Notes: generated from the letters alone by a model not told the origin. Shown: positions 44,281 through 54,116, numbered from the stretch's first letter. The stretch is DNA of 64,000 nt from Fredinandcohnia humi (GCF_001439915.1 NZ_LMBW01000013.1:1527-65526); one strand, 5' to 3'. Numbers and translations are program-made.

Positions 44281-44680
44281 TACTCCTCTGTCAGAATCAG
44301 CCCTTCATTCGGACTCAACTACTCGTATTCCTTCCTTCTCTGTCAGAATAAGCCCTCCATTCGGACTCAACTACTCGTATTCCTTACTTCTCTGTCAGAA
44401 TCAATACTTCATTTGGACTCAAGCTACTCACTTCCTTACTACTCTGTCACAATCAGCCCTTTATTCGGACTCAACTACTCGTATTCCTTACTTCTCTGTC
44501 AGAATCAACCCTTCATTCGGACTCAACTACTCGTATTCCTTACTTCTCTGTCAGAATCAATACTTCATTTGGACTCAAGCTACTCGTATTCCTTACTTCT
44601 CTGTCAGAATCAATACTTCATTTGGACTCAAGCTACTCACTTCCTGGCTCCACTGTCAGAATCAACCCTTCATTCGGACA
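44281..44680. repeat. Family E array E3: eight ~52-bp tandem units
   Basis: Eight units of about 52-53 nt follow the pattern CTCTGTCAGAATCA, a variable part, TTCATTCGGACTCAA, then CTACTCGTATTCCTTAC. Units alternate between types with TTCATTCGGACTCAA and TTCATTTGGACTCAAG. It fills the gap between the ferredoxin and the Mta-like gene; 44138-44280 shows nothing else. The frames across it are open because the unit lacks stop codons in some frames, but no ribosome-binding site precedes them. Confidence 0.9.
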
Positions 44681-44776
44681 ATCATCAAAAAATTACCCTT
44701 TACCCTGTCCAAATCCCTTCTCTAAAAAAGAAAAAGGGCAAGACCCGTAAGATCTCGCTCCCAATAACTCAACTAC

Positions 44777-45544
44777 TTATTCACCCTTTTTCCCAGTATA
44801 CACATGAATCACATCTCTCAAAAATTCCGTGGTTCCTGGCTGTTCTTTGTCGTAATATGCAGTGAATCTCTCATCATCGACATACATTTGTGCAAGACCT
44901 GCATGTGCTTCTTTACTGTAGCTTGGCCAGTAATACATGAGCCACTGCTTATGCATCTCAGCAGCTTTTTGCGCGAGTTCGCCTGCAGGATCGCCCATTT
45001 TCATCGCCGCTCGTAATGTATCCATCAATTCTTCACCAAGACGTGTCACAGCGTCATGATCCTCTTTAGACATGTTCGTGAATTTCTCGTTTGATTGTTT
45101 AACCGTTTCTTCACCATATTTTTCACGGATTTCTTTTCCGTATTTTTTCTCGTTTTCTTCAATGGCTTTCTTTTTAAAGCCCTCAAATTTTTCTTGATCG
45201 GACATGGTTATTCTCCCTTCTTTTTGCGCAATGGTTTTTTCGACATTGGCAATTAATTGATCAATTTGTCTTCGTTTATCAAGGAGCTGCTCCCGATGTT
45301 CCTTTAGTGCTTCGGATTCATCGAAGGCAGGATTTGTCATGATTTGTTTAATATCAGTTAGATTGACTCCGAGTTCACGGTAAAAAAGAATTTGCTGGAG
45401 ACGGTTGACTTCATCTTGACCATAGATTCGATACCCAGATGAATTGATCCTTGCCGGCTTAAGAATCTCAATTTCATCGTAGTACCGTAATGTTCTTGAG
45501 CTAACTCCTGCTAATTTCGCTAACTTTTGAACCGTGTATTCCAT
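44777..45544 (-). CDS. MerR family regulator with TipAS ligand domain (Mta-like)
   Basis: The 255-residue protein has an N-terminal MerR helix-turn-helix (EYTVQKLAKLAGVSSRTLRY, RINSSGYRIYGQDEVNRLQQ), a coiled-coil linker (about 80-125) and a C-terminal TipAS drug-binding domain (about 130-250, with KFTNMSKEDHDAVTRLGEEL). B. subtilis Mta has the same plan and activates multidrug transporters. It is located 120 nt from the RND pump on the same strand, downstream of the pump terminator, so a direct link is possible but unproven. I chose the ATG at 45544 after GGGGGTGATGAG. Confidence 0.9.
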   Translation of the reverse strand: MEYTVQKLAKLAGVSSRTLRYYDEIEILKPARINSSGYRIYGQDEVNRLQQILFYRELGVNLTDIKQIMTNPAFDESEALKEHREQLLDKRRQIDQLIANVEKTIAQKEGRITMSDQEKFEGFKKKAIEENEKKYGKEIREKYGEETVKQSNEKFTNMSKEDHDAVTRLGEELMDTLRAAMKMGDPAGELAQKAAEMHKQWLMYYWPSYSKEAHAGLAQMYVDDERFTAYYDKEQPGTTEFLRDVIHVYTGKKGE

Positions 45545-45618
45545 CTCATCACCCCCTGATATCTTCACTTTACACCTTAACGCAACGTCAAGGTCAACAC
45601 ATATTCCGAAAAAATTTA

Positions 45619-45657
45619 TAAAAAAACCCCACAAGATATGTATAACCTTGTAGGGTG
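45619..45657 (-). terminator. Terminator of the RND pump gene
   Basis: On the minus strand ACCCTACAAG pairs with CTTGTGGGGT around a 12-nt loop, followed by TTTTTTTAT. Confidence 0.85.
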
Positions 45658-45664
45658 TAATTGA

Positions 45665-48600
45665 TTAGTTTTCTTGAATGTTTTTACGGTCTTTTTTAAA
45701 CATTTTGGATAAAATTTCATAGACAATTGGTACAACGAGAAGTGTTAATAAAGTCGAACTTGCAAGTCCGCCGATAACGGTGATACCAAGCCCTTTCGAA
45801 ATTAGACCACCACCGCCTGTGCCAAGAACTAACGGAACTAACGCACCCATTGTGGCAATTGCCGTCATTAGGATTGGGCGTAAACGAGTTGTTCCCGCCT
45901 CAAGAACTGCTTCACGCATTGTCATACCATCACGTTCCATATGAATAATACGGTCTACTAGGACGATGGCATTGGTTACAACGATACCAATCAACATTAA
46001 AAGACCCATCATTACCGAAACAGAAATGGTTTCGCCTGCTATCAATAATCCGACAAACGAACCGATTATCGCAAACGGAAGAGAGAACAGAATTGCAAAT
46101 GGCGCAACCCCTTCACCAAACGTTACAACAAGAATGAAGTACACAATTGCAATTGCGGCAGCCATTGCTAGACCAAGCTGAGTAAAGGTTTCAACCATAT
46201 CTGCCTGAACACCCGCAACTCCTAGTGTTACACCTTTGGGAAGGTTGAGTTCATCAACTTCTTTTCCAACCTTTGATGTTACTTTTGAAATATCATCACC
46301 AATAATGGTTCCTGAAACAGATGCATAGTACTCGCCCTTACTACGAGCAAGTGTATTTAAGGTAGTTCCTTCTTTCACTGTTACTAAATCTGATAAAGGC
46401 ATTGTTGTACCCATTGCTGTTGGTACTTGTGTTGCAAGAATGTCATCGATTGATTTAGGTGCAGCTACTTTTTCCTGCTGAACAATAACATCTAATGTAT
46501 TTCCGTCTTTTTCAACAGTTGTTAAAACCTCTTGTGAACGATTAGGATTTAACATCATCACAATTTGACCGGTTGTAAGGCCATATTGCAATAATTCATC
46601 CTGCTCCACATTGAAAGTGTACTCGACATACGCATCCTCAGCACTTGAGGAAACATCCTCCAAGCCGTCTGCATCCTTCATGACATTTTCCACCATATCA
46701 ACCGCATCATACAGTTTATCTAAATCTTCACTATACAACGTATAGCTTACTTCATTAGTACTCATAGACATTGCCGAGAAGTTCTGGCTCTTCCAGTCAC
46801 CGGATTGGCCGATATTGAACACATACTCCTCTACTTCTTCACGAGCTTCAGGGAAATCCTTCATGTCTGGGTCAAAAATGAGGTACATTAATGCACCGTC
46901 ACCGCCGCCTCCCATCATCGCAGCCATCGGGTCTCCGCTCTCTGTAACAGATACTTGAAGAATATCAATATCCTCTCGTTTTAAGAGCTCTTCTTCAACT
47001 GTAGCTACATTTTCAAGTGTTTTATCCATTAACTCACCAGTACCTGGTGTATAAGTTAAGTACATAACCTTTTCTTCTTCACTTCCCATAAAACTAAACC
47101 CGATTAGCGGTGTTAATGCTAAACTGCCGGCCAATAACAAGATCGAAAGCACAGACACTATGATTTTATGATTCAGTGACCAATTTAAAATACCTTTGTA
47201 CCAGTTCGCAAGCTTACCTGCTTCTTTATGCTTTGCTTCTGTTTTTTCAACATAAAGCTGTTTTTTAAATAGCGTATGAGATAACGCTGGTACGATTGTG
47301 ATTGCAACCAGTAATGAAGCCCCTAAGGCAAAAGTCATTGTTAATGCGAATGGCATGAACAATTCTCCAACCATTCCTCCTACAAAAATAAGTGGTGCAA
47401 AAACAGCAACCGTAACTAATGTAGATGAAAAGATTGGTTTGAACATTTCAAGTGTTGCTTCTCGAATTAACGCACGCCCACTTAATTTTTCTTCTTTTAA
47501 ATGGATGCGTCGATAAATGTTTTCTACAACTACGATGGAGTCATCGATTACACGTCCGATCGCAACGGTAACGGCTCCTAGTGTCATTAGGTTTAACGTT
47601 ATATCCATCCATTTTAGCAACAATAATGCCATAAAAATGGAGACTGGAATTGATATAATCGAAATGATCGTTGATTTGAAATTACGCAGGAAAAGTAGAA
47701 TGATTAATACTGCAATCAAACCACCAAATAACGCTTTTTCGATCATTGTTGAAACAGATTGTTCAATCGGCTCACCTTGGTCTAGTGATACATTAATGAC
47801 AAGACCCTCAATTCGATCCTGTTCATCCTTGATAAGATCCTTTACGTCGTTTACAACATCCACCGTGTTTGCTTGCTGCTGTTTGACAATTTGAATAGCA
47901 ATCGCGTCTTTCCCGTTCGTACGGGAAACAGATTGAACGCGTCCAACCTCATCAATTGCTGCAATATCACCAAGCTTTACGAATGGTACAGGATTGTTTT
48001 CAGAAGGTGTGACAGGAATTAACATTTCCTTTAATTCTGTTGCAGTCATAAATTTCCCATCAACCGAAACAGCTTGCTCACCTTCCTCAAATTCAAAAAG
48101 ACCTAATGATACAGACATATCACTAGCTTGAATCATTTGCTTAACTGTATCTTCTGTTAAGTCAAGATCAGCCATTTTTTCTTGATTATATGTTAACTCC
48201 ACTTCCTCAATATGCTGACCTGTGATCGTGGCGGAACCAACCCCATCAAGTTTTTCAATTTTGGGAAGTAAAACATCTTCAACTGTTGATGTTAATTCCA
48301 CAATGTCTTCTGTTGAACTACTTACACTAAGTGCCACGACAGGCATCATGTTCATGCTAATTGCTGTAATAACAGGCTTTTGTGCATTTTCTGGCAATGT
48401 TACAGCATCTAGCGCAGACTGCAGGGCACGTTTTGCCTCGTCCATATCCTCACCATACTCATATTCAACTTGAATATTGGACATATTTGAATACGAATTT
48501 GAGAAGACAGCTTTAACTCCTTCAAGCCCCTCTACTGCCTTTTCTATCGGCATCGAGACATCTTCCATTACCTGTTCAGGAGTGGCACCAGGATATACAT

Positions 48601-48748
48601 CCATGACCATTAAGAAAGGAATCGATATATCCGGAATGGTTTCTGTCTTCATTTGTGTACCTGAATAAATTCCAGATACTGTTATAATTATTGTTAATAA
48701 CCAAACCGCTAGTTTATTTTTTAATACAAAGTTGGCTATACCTCTCAC
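45665..48748 (-). CDS. RND family efflux transporter permease (SwrC/YerP-like)
   Basis: The 1027-residue protein has the RND plan: one N-terminal helix, a large periplasm-type loop, helices 2-6, a second loop and helices 7-12. Helix 4 has the proton-relay pair in GRVIDDSIVVVENIYRR, and FSSTLVTVAVFAPLIFVGGM and the glycine-rich segment TMGALVPLVLGTGGGG follow. In B. subtilis SwrC exports surfactin and other toxic compounds. It is controlled by a divergent TetR gene, whose operator lies in its promoter. The start is a GTG. Confidence 0.93.
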   Translation of the reverse strand: MRGIANFVLKNKLAVWLLTIIITVSGIYSGTQMKTETIPDISIPFLMVMDVYPGATPEQVMEDVSMPIEKAVEGLEGVKAVFSNSYSNMSNIQVEYEYGEDMDEAKRALQSALDAVTLPENAQKPVITAISMNMMPVVALSVSSSTEDIVELTSTVEDVLLPKIEKLDGVGSATITGQHIEEVELTYNQEKMADLDLTEDTVKQMIQASDMSVSLGLFEFEEGEQAVSVDGKFMTATELKEMLIPVTPSENNPVPFVKLGDIAAIDEVGRVQSVSRTNGKDAIAIQIVKQQQANTVDVVNDVKDLIKDEQDRIEGLVINVSLDQGEPIEQSVSTMIEKALFGGLIAVLIILLFLRNFKSTIISIISIPVSIFMALLLLKWMDITLNLMTLGAVTVAIGRVIDDSIVVVENIYRRIHLKEEKLSGRALIREATLEMFKPIFSSTLVTVAVFAPLIFVGGMVGELFMPFALTMTFALGASLLVAITIVPALSHTLFKKQLYVEKTEAKHKEAGKLANWYKGILNWSLNHKIIVSVLSILLLAGSLALTPLIGFSFMGSEEEKVMYLTYTPGTGELMDKTLENVATVEEELLKREDIDILQVSVTESGDPMAAMMGGGGDGALMYLIFDPDMKDFPEAREEVEEYVFNIGQSGDWKSQNFSAMSMSTNEVSYTLYSEDLDKLYDAVDMVENVMKDADGLEDVSSSAEDAYVEYTFNVEQDELLQYGLTTGQIVMMLNPNRSQEVLTTVEKDGNTLDVIVQQEKVAAPKSIDDILATQVPTAMGTTMPLSDLVTVKEGTTLNTLARSKGEYYASVSGTIIGDDISKVTSKVGKEVDELNLPKGVTLGVAGVQADMVETFTQLGLAMAAAIAIVYFILVVTFGEGVAPFAILFSLPFAIIGSFVGLLIAGETISVSVMMGLLMLIGIVVTNAIVLVDRIIHMERDGMTMREAVLEAGTTRLRPILMTAIATMGALVPLVLGTGGGGLISKGLGITVIGGLASSTLLTLLVVPIVYEILSKMFKKDRKNIQEN

Positions 48749-48790
48749 ACTTACACCTACCCTAGATTGACTTATTTAACCCATTTATTT

Positions 48791-48819
48791 ATAATAATGA
48801 CCATTCAGTCATTTGTCAA
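48791..48819 (-). promoter_or_regulatory. RND pump promoter with TetR operator in the spacer
   Basis: On the minus strand TTGACA (48819-48814), a 17-nt spacer and TATTAT (48796-48791) form a near-perfect sigma-A promoter. The spacer contains ATGACTGAATGGTCAT (48812-48797), a palindrome of ATGAC arms. TetR-family regulators of this group bind such sites. Confidence 0.85.
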
Positions 48820-48845
48820 TGAAAGACTATGGGAGAGAACGTAAA

Positions 48846-49679
48846 ATGGTAAAAAAACAACTCATCATGGAAAAGGCCTTGGAGCTTTTTGCAAAGCAAG
48901 GTTTCGAAGCAACTTCCGTTCAACAAATAACCGATCAATGTGGGATTTCAAAGGGCGCCTTCTATCTTTCTTTTATATCAAAGGATGAATTAATCATCGC
49001 CCTAATTGACCAGTTCATGGAACAAGTTTTCTCTGACATTGACCATATAGTCAGAACTAAACAAGATGAAAAAACTCTTTTGTTTGAGTATTATTATGTA
49101 AGCTTTCAATCCTTTAATCAACATAGGGACTTTGCAAATATCCTTATGAAGGAATACACGCAGTCCTTAAACGAAAAACTTATCCTTAAAATGCACAACT
49201 TTGACAAACTTATTAATACCACTATTCTTTTAATGATTGACCGTATCTATGGAGAAAAAATAGAACATACAAAATATGACCTGCTCTATTGCATAAAAGG
49301 CTTTACAAGAATGTATTCAGAGCTCTTTTTGTATCAGAATATCCCAATGGATATAAAGCTTCTTTGTAAATCTCTTGTGGAAAAAACGGATTTACTGGCT
49401 CACGGGATGACGCTTCCTTTTTTAAATATAAAGCAAATGGAGGTCCCTGTGATCCAAATGCAAGGTGATGTAACTAAGGAACAAATGGATTCTCTGATTT
49501 CGGAGAAGGCAGAAGAAATGGAGGATTCCATTGAGAAGGAGTCATTGTTGCTTTTACGGGAACAGGTTCTGGACCAAACTTATAGCCTAGCTATTACCAA
49601 AGGGCTCCTGGAAAACATCCGAAACCATCCGCATTGCAAGTGGATTGCATACTTATTAGGTAGATATTTCGATCTTTAA
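48846..49679 (+). CDS. TetR/AcrR family transcriptional regulator of the RND pump
   Basis: The 277-residue regulator has an N-terminal TetR helix-turn-helix (ALELFAKQGFEATSVQQITD, CGISKGAFYLSFISKDELI). Its C-terminal part is much longer than the usual ~190-residue family length; the extra ~80 residues are acidic and helical (KEQMDSLISEKAEEMEDSIE). I chose the ATG at 48846, 8 nt after GGGAGAG; an earlier ATG (48813) overlaps the operator. It is divergent from the pump gene, whose promoter holds its probable operator. Confidence 0.88.
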   Translation: MVKKQLIMEKALELFAKQGFEATSVQQITDQCGISKGAFYLSFISKDELIIALIDQFMEQVFSDIDHIVRTKQDEKTLLFEYYYVSFQSFNQHRDFANILMKEYTQSLNEKLILKMHNFDKLINTTILLMIDRIYGEKIEHTKYDLLYCIKGFTRMYSELFLYQNIPMDIKLLCKSLVEKTDLLAHGMTLPFLNIKQMEVPVIQMQGDVTKEQMDSLISEKAEEMEDSIEKESLLLLREQVLDQTYSLAITKGLLENIRNHPHCKWIAYLLGRYFDL

Positions 49680-49699
49680 ATACAGTGGACCTTCGTCCC

Positions 49700-49735
49700 A
49701 AAAAAACACGACAGAACGTTAAACGTTCTGCCGTG
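49700..49735. terminator. Bidirectional terminator, TetR gene/proA
   Basis: CACGACAGAACG pairs with CGTTCTGCCGTG (one mismatch) around TTAAA, with an A run on one side and T residues beyond. Confidence 0.8.
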
Positions 49736-49742
49736 CTAGTAG

Positions 49743-51005
49743 TTATCTTATTTGGCCATTTCCAGTCATTAAGAATTTTATTGTTGTTAGAGCCGGTAAC
49801 CCCATTGGTCCGCGGGCATGCAGTTTTTGCGTAGAGATGCCGATCTCCGCTCCAAACCCAAGGGCTCTACCATCAGTAAATCTTGTAGAAGCATTATGAT
49901 AAAGCGAAGACGCATCTACGAGCTTCATAAACACATCTGCCGTTTCTTGTTTTTCTGTGATGATCGCTTCCGAGTGTTTTGTCCCGTACTGTTCTATATG
50001 GTCAATTGCCTCGTGTACATCTTCCACAATCTTCATCGCAATGTGTAGGCTTAGGTATTCATTCGCCCAATCCTCTTCTCCTGCCAAGATTGCTTGCGGG
50101 ATAACCGAAAGTGCCTGCTCATCCCCATGTACCGTAATAGAATGTTCCTGTAATGTCATCACAAGAGCATTTTTATGCTTCAGTAACCAATCCTTATGTA
50201 TAAGGACCGTTTCTGCAGCATTACAAACAGCTGGACGATCTGTTTTTGCATTGACAAGAATAGGTAATGCCTTATTGACATCGGCTTCTGCATCGATATA
50301 TACATGGCAATTTCCAACGCCCGTTTCGAGCACGGGCACTGTCGCATTTTTTACAACCGTTTGAATTAAGGAAGCTCCACCACGGGGTATTAGTACATCA
50401 ATGTATTCTTTCATCGTAAATAATTGCCGAGTAGCTTCTCGGTCTGTACTTGCGATAAATTGAACAGCTTCCTTTGGTATTTTCGTATGTTCTAGCGCAT
50501 ATTGAATGACTTCAACAATCGCTTTATTTGTGTAGATGGCAGATGAGCCGCCTTTTAAAATAATCGCATTTCCGGATTTCAATGCAAGTCCAGTTGCATC
50601 GACCGTCACATTTGGCCGCGCCTCATAAATCATTCCAATGACACCCAATGGCACGGTTATCTTTTTCACCTGTAAACCATTCTCTAATGTCCAATCTGAG
50701 ATGACTTGGTCTGTCGGGTCCTCTAATCCAGCTACCTGACGAATTCCTTCCGCAAAATCAAAGACACGATCCTTCGTTAGTGTTAACCGGTCCATAAATG
50801 CAGCTGTGTAACCCGCCTCTTTCCCTTTTTGCAAGTCGGCTTTATTCGCCTCTAAAATGGACTCAAATCCCGCTTCTAAATGTTCCGCTAAAATATATAA
50901 GGCCCTGTTTTTATCCTCTTCAGTTAAAATACCTACTTGTTTTGAAGCTTTTTTTGCCATACGCGCCTGTGATCTAATGTCGACATTTTCTTTTATTAAA
51001 GTCAC
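49743..51005 (-). CDS. proA: Glutamate-5-semialdehyde dehydrogenase (gamma-glutamyl phosphate reductase)
   Basis: The 420-residue NADPH-dependent enzyme is the second step of proline synthesis. The catalytic cysteine region is TDRPAVCNAAETVLIHK; the nucleotide-binding segment is GVIGMIYEARPNVTVDATGL, and VPRGGASLIQTVV-like sequence (LIPRGGASLIQTVV) is present. I chose the GTG at 51005, with GGAGG 6 nt before; the frame extends 8 codons further. It is 13 nt after proB and the last gene of proI-proB-proA. Confidence 0.95.
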   Translation of the reverse strand: MTLIKENVDIRSQARMAKKASKQVGILTEEDKNRALYILAEHLEAGFESILEANKADLQKGKEAGYTAAFMDRLTLTKDRVFDFAEGIRQVAGLEDPTDQVISDWTLENGLQVKKITVPLGVIGMIYEARPNVTVDATGLALKSGNAIILKGGSSAIYTNKAIVEVIQYALEHTKIPKEAVQFIASTDREATRQLFTMKEYIDVLIPRGGASLIQTVVKNATVPVLETGVGNCHVYIDAEADVNKALPILVNAKTDRPAVCNAAETVLIHKDWLLKHKNALVMTLQEHSITVHGDEQALSVIPQAILAGEEDWANEYLSLHIAMKIVEDVHEAIDHIEQYGTKHSEAIITEKQETADVFMKLVDASSLYHNASTRFTDGRALGFGAEIGISTQKLHARGPMGLPALTTIKFLMTGNGQIR

Positions 51006-51018
51006 CGAATTCCTCCTT

Positions 51019-52140
51019 TTACATCCCAACCGTTATTGGGGCATCAAGATGGCAAACAAAATCTCCCATCTCCATGATGACTGTGGAATCAATTGCTTGA
51101 TCCTTTTCATCCTGCAGCATTCGTTGCAAATCCTCAGAAGATACCTTCACTACACCGCGGGCTATTTCTTCATCATTCGTGTCCATTACACGCACAACAG
51201 CACCATTTTCAAACCTGCCATTGACCTGATGAATTTCCTTGAGACGCAAGCTTTTTCTCTTAATCACCATTCGATCTGTCGCATGGGGATTAAGAATTAT
51301 TTCACCTTTAGAACCAGAGTGAAAAGCAATCCATTTTTCCTTTTGATTTAGTGTGGTTTCGGACTTCTTACTATTGAAATAAGTACCAACCGCCCTATCT
51401 CCCACGGCATCTACGCTAATATTCTCTTTATTCGCATTTCCTAAAAAGGTAGAAATGCCTGATGCCATCGCAATCTTCACGGCTTCAATTTTCGACTTCA
51501 TGCCACCCGTACCAAGCGAACTCCCCGAACCACCTGCAGCGTTCTCAATTTTATCGGTAATTTCAGGAACGTTCTCAATTAGCTTTGCATCCTTATGCAT
51601 CGTCGGATTTTTATCATATAAACCATCTATATCAGATAAAATGACCAACTGGTCGGCATCTACTAATCCGGCAACCTTCGCCGCCAGTGTGTCATTATCA
51701 CCAAAGTTCAAACGCTCAGTTGAAAGTGTGTCATTTTCATTGACGATGGGAATAATTCCTCGTTCTAATAGGACGTTTAATGTGTTACGAACATTCTGAT
51801 AGCGTGACTCGTCTAAAAAATCGCTTCGTAGAATCAAAATTTGTGAGGCCACATACCCATGTGATAAAAAGAGATGAGAATAGGATTCGATTAATAAACC
51901 TTGGCCAATTGAGGCTGCTGCTTGTTTTTCCGGTAATGAATCAGGGCGTTTCAGACATCCTAGTTTTCGGTAACCGGCGGCAACTGCCCCCGATGAAACA
52001 AGAACAACCTCATGCCCTGCATCCTTCAGCTGAGCAATTTCATTCGCTAGTTTTTCGAGCTTTATCTTACTAATTTCCCCATGACGGCTCGTTAATGAGC
52101 TACTTCCAATCTTAATGACAACTCTTTTTTCTATGGACAT
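51019..52140 (-). CDS. proB: Glutamate 5-kinase
   Basis: The 373-residue enzyme phosphorylates glutamate for proline synthesis. It has an amino-acid kinase domain (about 1-260: VVIKIGSSSL, VLVSSGAVAAGYRKL, NENDTLS, FGDNDTLAAKVA, GTGGMKSKIEAVKIA) and a C-terminal PUA domain (about 275-365). Spacing to proA is 13 nt, so they are translated together. Feedback inhibition by proline is typical of the family. Confidence 0.96.
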   Translation of the reverse strand: MSIEKRVVIKIGSSSLTSRHGEISKIKLEKLANEIAQLKDAGHEVVLVSSGAVAAGYRKLGCLKRPDSLPEKQAAASIGQGLLIESYSHLFLSHGYVASQILILRSDFLDESRYQNVRNTLNVLLERGIIPIVNENDTLSTERLNFGDNDTLAAKVAGLVDADQLVILSDIDGLYDKNPTMHKDAKLIENVPEITDKIENAAGGSGSSLGTGGMKSKIEAVKIAMASGISTFLGNANKENISVDAVGDRAVGTYFNSKKSETTLNQKEKWIAFHSGSKGEIILNPHATDRMVIKRKSLRLKEIHQVNGRFENGAVVRVMDTNDEEIARGVVKVSSEDLQRMLQDEKDQAIDSTVIMEMGDFVCHLDAPITVGM

Positions 52141-52194
52141 CCGATCAATCCTTATCTTTTTTTGTTTTTGATCGCCGGTAAAAGGTATATTACG

Positions 52195-53049
52195 TTAGAC
52201 AGCCTGAACCTTTTGGGTCGTTTTGCTTTCAAGCTGCGAACTTATCTCTTGTGAACGCGTTGCCGCGTGTTTAATAGCTTGTGTGATTGCCTTTCCGCCA
52301 CCATTCTTTTCTAATGCCGCCAAACCAGCAGCTGTCGTTCCATTTGGTGAAGTCACGTTTTCCCGTAATGTGGTAGGCGTCTCACCCTGTTGCTGAATCA
52401 TTTTCGCTGCCCCAACAATCGTTTGAGCAATAATATCTCTTGATAACTTTTCCTGTAAGCCGTACTTTTTCACGGTTGCCTCCATATGTTCCATGAGGTA
52501 ATAAATATAAGCCGGTCCACTGCCCGCTACCCCTGTAAAAACATCCATTTGGTCTTCTGGAATCTCGTAAACGGCTCCTATGGTTTCAAGTAATTCCTTT
52601 GCTAGTAACATATTTTCGTTGGTGGTATAAGAGCCGGCCGACATGGCCGTTGCAGATTCTCCAATCATGCTCGATGTATTCGGCATTACCCGAATCACCT
52701 GTTGTCCCGCTGGTAATTGCCGCTCCATATAGGCTGTTGTAATACCCGCTAACACGGATAAAACGAGTTGGTTCGGTTGAAGTGAATCTTTGATGGACTG
52801 TAATGCACCTTCTGCATCCTTAGGTTTCATTGCGAGGACGATTATATCGATATTTTCTATCTTAAGATCTTGGCTTGGAAGGCCATTAATCTTATATTCT
52901 ACTTCTAACTGTTGAAGTCTTTCCCTATTCGTTCTGTTGGTTACAAAAATTTGATTTGCCGGGACTTTTCCAGCTGCAATAATTCCTGAAATCATTGCTT
53001 CTGCCATGGACCCTGCCCCTATAAAAGCGATGGTTTTTTCAAGTAACAT
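52195..53049 (-). CDS. proI: Pyrroline-5-carboxylate reductase
   Basis: The 284-residue NAD(P)H-dependent enzyme is the last step of proline synthesis. It has an N-terminal Rossmann motif (AFIGAGSMAEAMISG), VLSVLAGI, VIRVMPNTSSMIGE and the C-terminal helical signature SPNGTTAAGLAALEKNG with TSPNGTTAAGL. It starts the proI-proB-proA unit. In B. subtilis proI and proBA carry proline T-boxes; I see none in the 53053-53258 leader. I chose the ATG at 53049 after GGGAGAC. Confidence 0.94.
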   Translation of the reverse strand: MLLEKTIAFIGAGSMAEAMISGIIAAGKVPANQIFVTNRTNRERLQQLEVEYKINGLPSQDLKIENIDIIVLAMKPKDAEGALQSIKDSLQPNQLVLSVLAGITTAYMERQLPAGQQVIRVMPNTSSMIGESATAMSAGSYTTNENMLLAKELLETIGAVYEIPEDQMDVFTGVAGSGPAYIYYLMEHMEATVKKYGLQEKLSRDIIAQTIVGAAKMIQQQGETPTTLRENVTSPNGTTAAGLAALEKNGGGKAITQAIKHAATRSQEISSQLESKTTQKVQAV

Positions 53050-53258
53050 CAAATGTCTCCCTTATGGTAAATTTTTAGCAACGTCCCCATCGTAACATCT
53101 TAAAAATCAATATCAAGGGATTCCTGGAAAGTCATGCGCATATGATTCAATTAGTCAGTGTAAACGCCACCATAAAAAGCTAATCACATCTAACCACCTG
53201 TTACGCACCCATAACGTCGCTCAGGATAATATTTGAAGGTTGGACAAGGGTCAGCGGT

Positions 53259-53285
53259 GGGTCGGAGGGACAGGTCCCGTGTCCC
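53259..53285 (+). repeat. Family D 27-nt palindromic unit, copy D1
   Basis: The unit begins GGGTCGGAGGGACAGGT and ends CCGTGTCCC, with the arms GGGAC…GTCCC inside. It has the length and the GGGACAGGT core of the units at 59742 and 61690. It lies 37 nt before the MOSC start. The rest of the 53053-53322 gap holds nothing recognisable. Confidence 0.75.
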
Positions 53286-53322
53286 AATTCGTGTTAAAAT
53301 AAAAGGAAAGGGGATGGGAAAA

Positions 53323-54033
53323 ATGGAAAAACAACCTTACATAGATCAATTGTTTGTTGGTAAGCCCAAAACGGTGGGTGACCCGAATGCAAAAATACTC
53401 ATGGACAAGGAATGGACAAGTGGCATTTTTAAAAAGCCGGTCCAAGCACCGCTCTGGCTCGGTAAGGAAAACTTAGATGGGGACGGCCAGGCAGATTTAA
53501 AAAATCATGGAGGACCCGAAAAAGCAGTTCTTGCCTATGCAGCAACCCATTATGAAAAATGGCAAAGTGAATTGGATAATAGCTCAGTTCAAGCAGGAGC
53601 AATGGGAGAAAACTTCTCTGTTGTGGGGCTCGATGAAACCAATGTGTGCATAGGTGATATTTTTGAGGTAGGCGAAGCTTTGGTTCAAGTATCACAACCT
53701 CGTCAGCCGTGCTGGAAGCCTGCTCGACGCTATCAAATATTGGATTTTGCATTACGGATTCAAAAAAGCGGACGAACTGGATGGTACTTCCGTGTCGTTA
53801 AAGAAGGAATGGTAAAAGAACACGATACAATTCAGTTGATTGAACGACCTTATCCTGAATGGACTATCGCTCGCTGCAACGAAATCATGCATGAAAAGAA
53901 AGATGATTTAGCGGCAGCAGCAAAACTAGCTGCGTGTGAATATCTTGCACCGAACTGGAAAGAAACACTCACAAAACGACTTCAAGGTGAATCAAAATCG
54001 ATTGATAGCCGCGTGTATGGGCCGAATAAATAA
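53323..54033 (+). CDS. MOSC domain protein (YiiM-like)
   Basis: The 236-residue protein has a MOSC domain: FVGKPKTV, LDGDGQADLKNHGGPEKAVL, HYEKW, AGAMGENFSVVGLDETNVCI and the conserved cysteine in QPRQPCWKPARR. A C-terminal helical region follows (HEKKDDLAAAAKLAACEYLA). E. coli YiiM reduces N-hydroxylated purines with a molybdenum cofactor, and this protein could do the same. ATG 53314 is an alternative start. It lies alone. Confidence 0.87.
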   Translation: MEKQPYIDQLFVGKPKTVGDPNAKILMDKEWTSGIFKKPVQAPLWLGKENLDGDGQADLKNHGGPEKAVLAYAATHYEKWQSELDNSSVQAGAMGENFSVVGLDETNVCIGDIFEVGEALVQVSQPRQPCWKPARRYQILDFALRIQKSGRTGWYFRVVKEGMVKEHDTIQLIERPYPEWTIARCNEIMHEKKDDLAAAAKLAACEYLAPNWKETLTKRLQGESKSIDSRVYGPNK

Positions 54034-54116
54034 GAATAGATGGTGGACAGAAATGTGATTTTTTGGTAGAAATCTACAAAAGGTATAACGGCATGGGGGG
54101 GGTCTAACGTCTATGA

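Noticed and set aside
44281-44680. Array E3 as a CRISPR array.
   Set aside because: There are no unique spacers between constant repeats; the whole unit repeats with point changes, the repeats are not the usual 24-37 nt, and no cas genes are in the window.
44201-44865. Two long overlapping open frames on the plus strand with repeated peptides.
   Set aside because: They are translations of array E3. The 52-53-nt unit shifts frame between copies, no ribosome-binding site precedes them, and they run into the antisense of the Mta-like gene.
53053-53258. A proline T-box before proI, as in B. subtilis.
   Set aside because: There is no AGGGTGG-type T-box sequence and no terminator–antiterminator pair in the leader.
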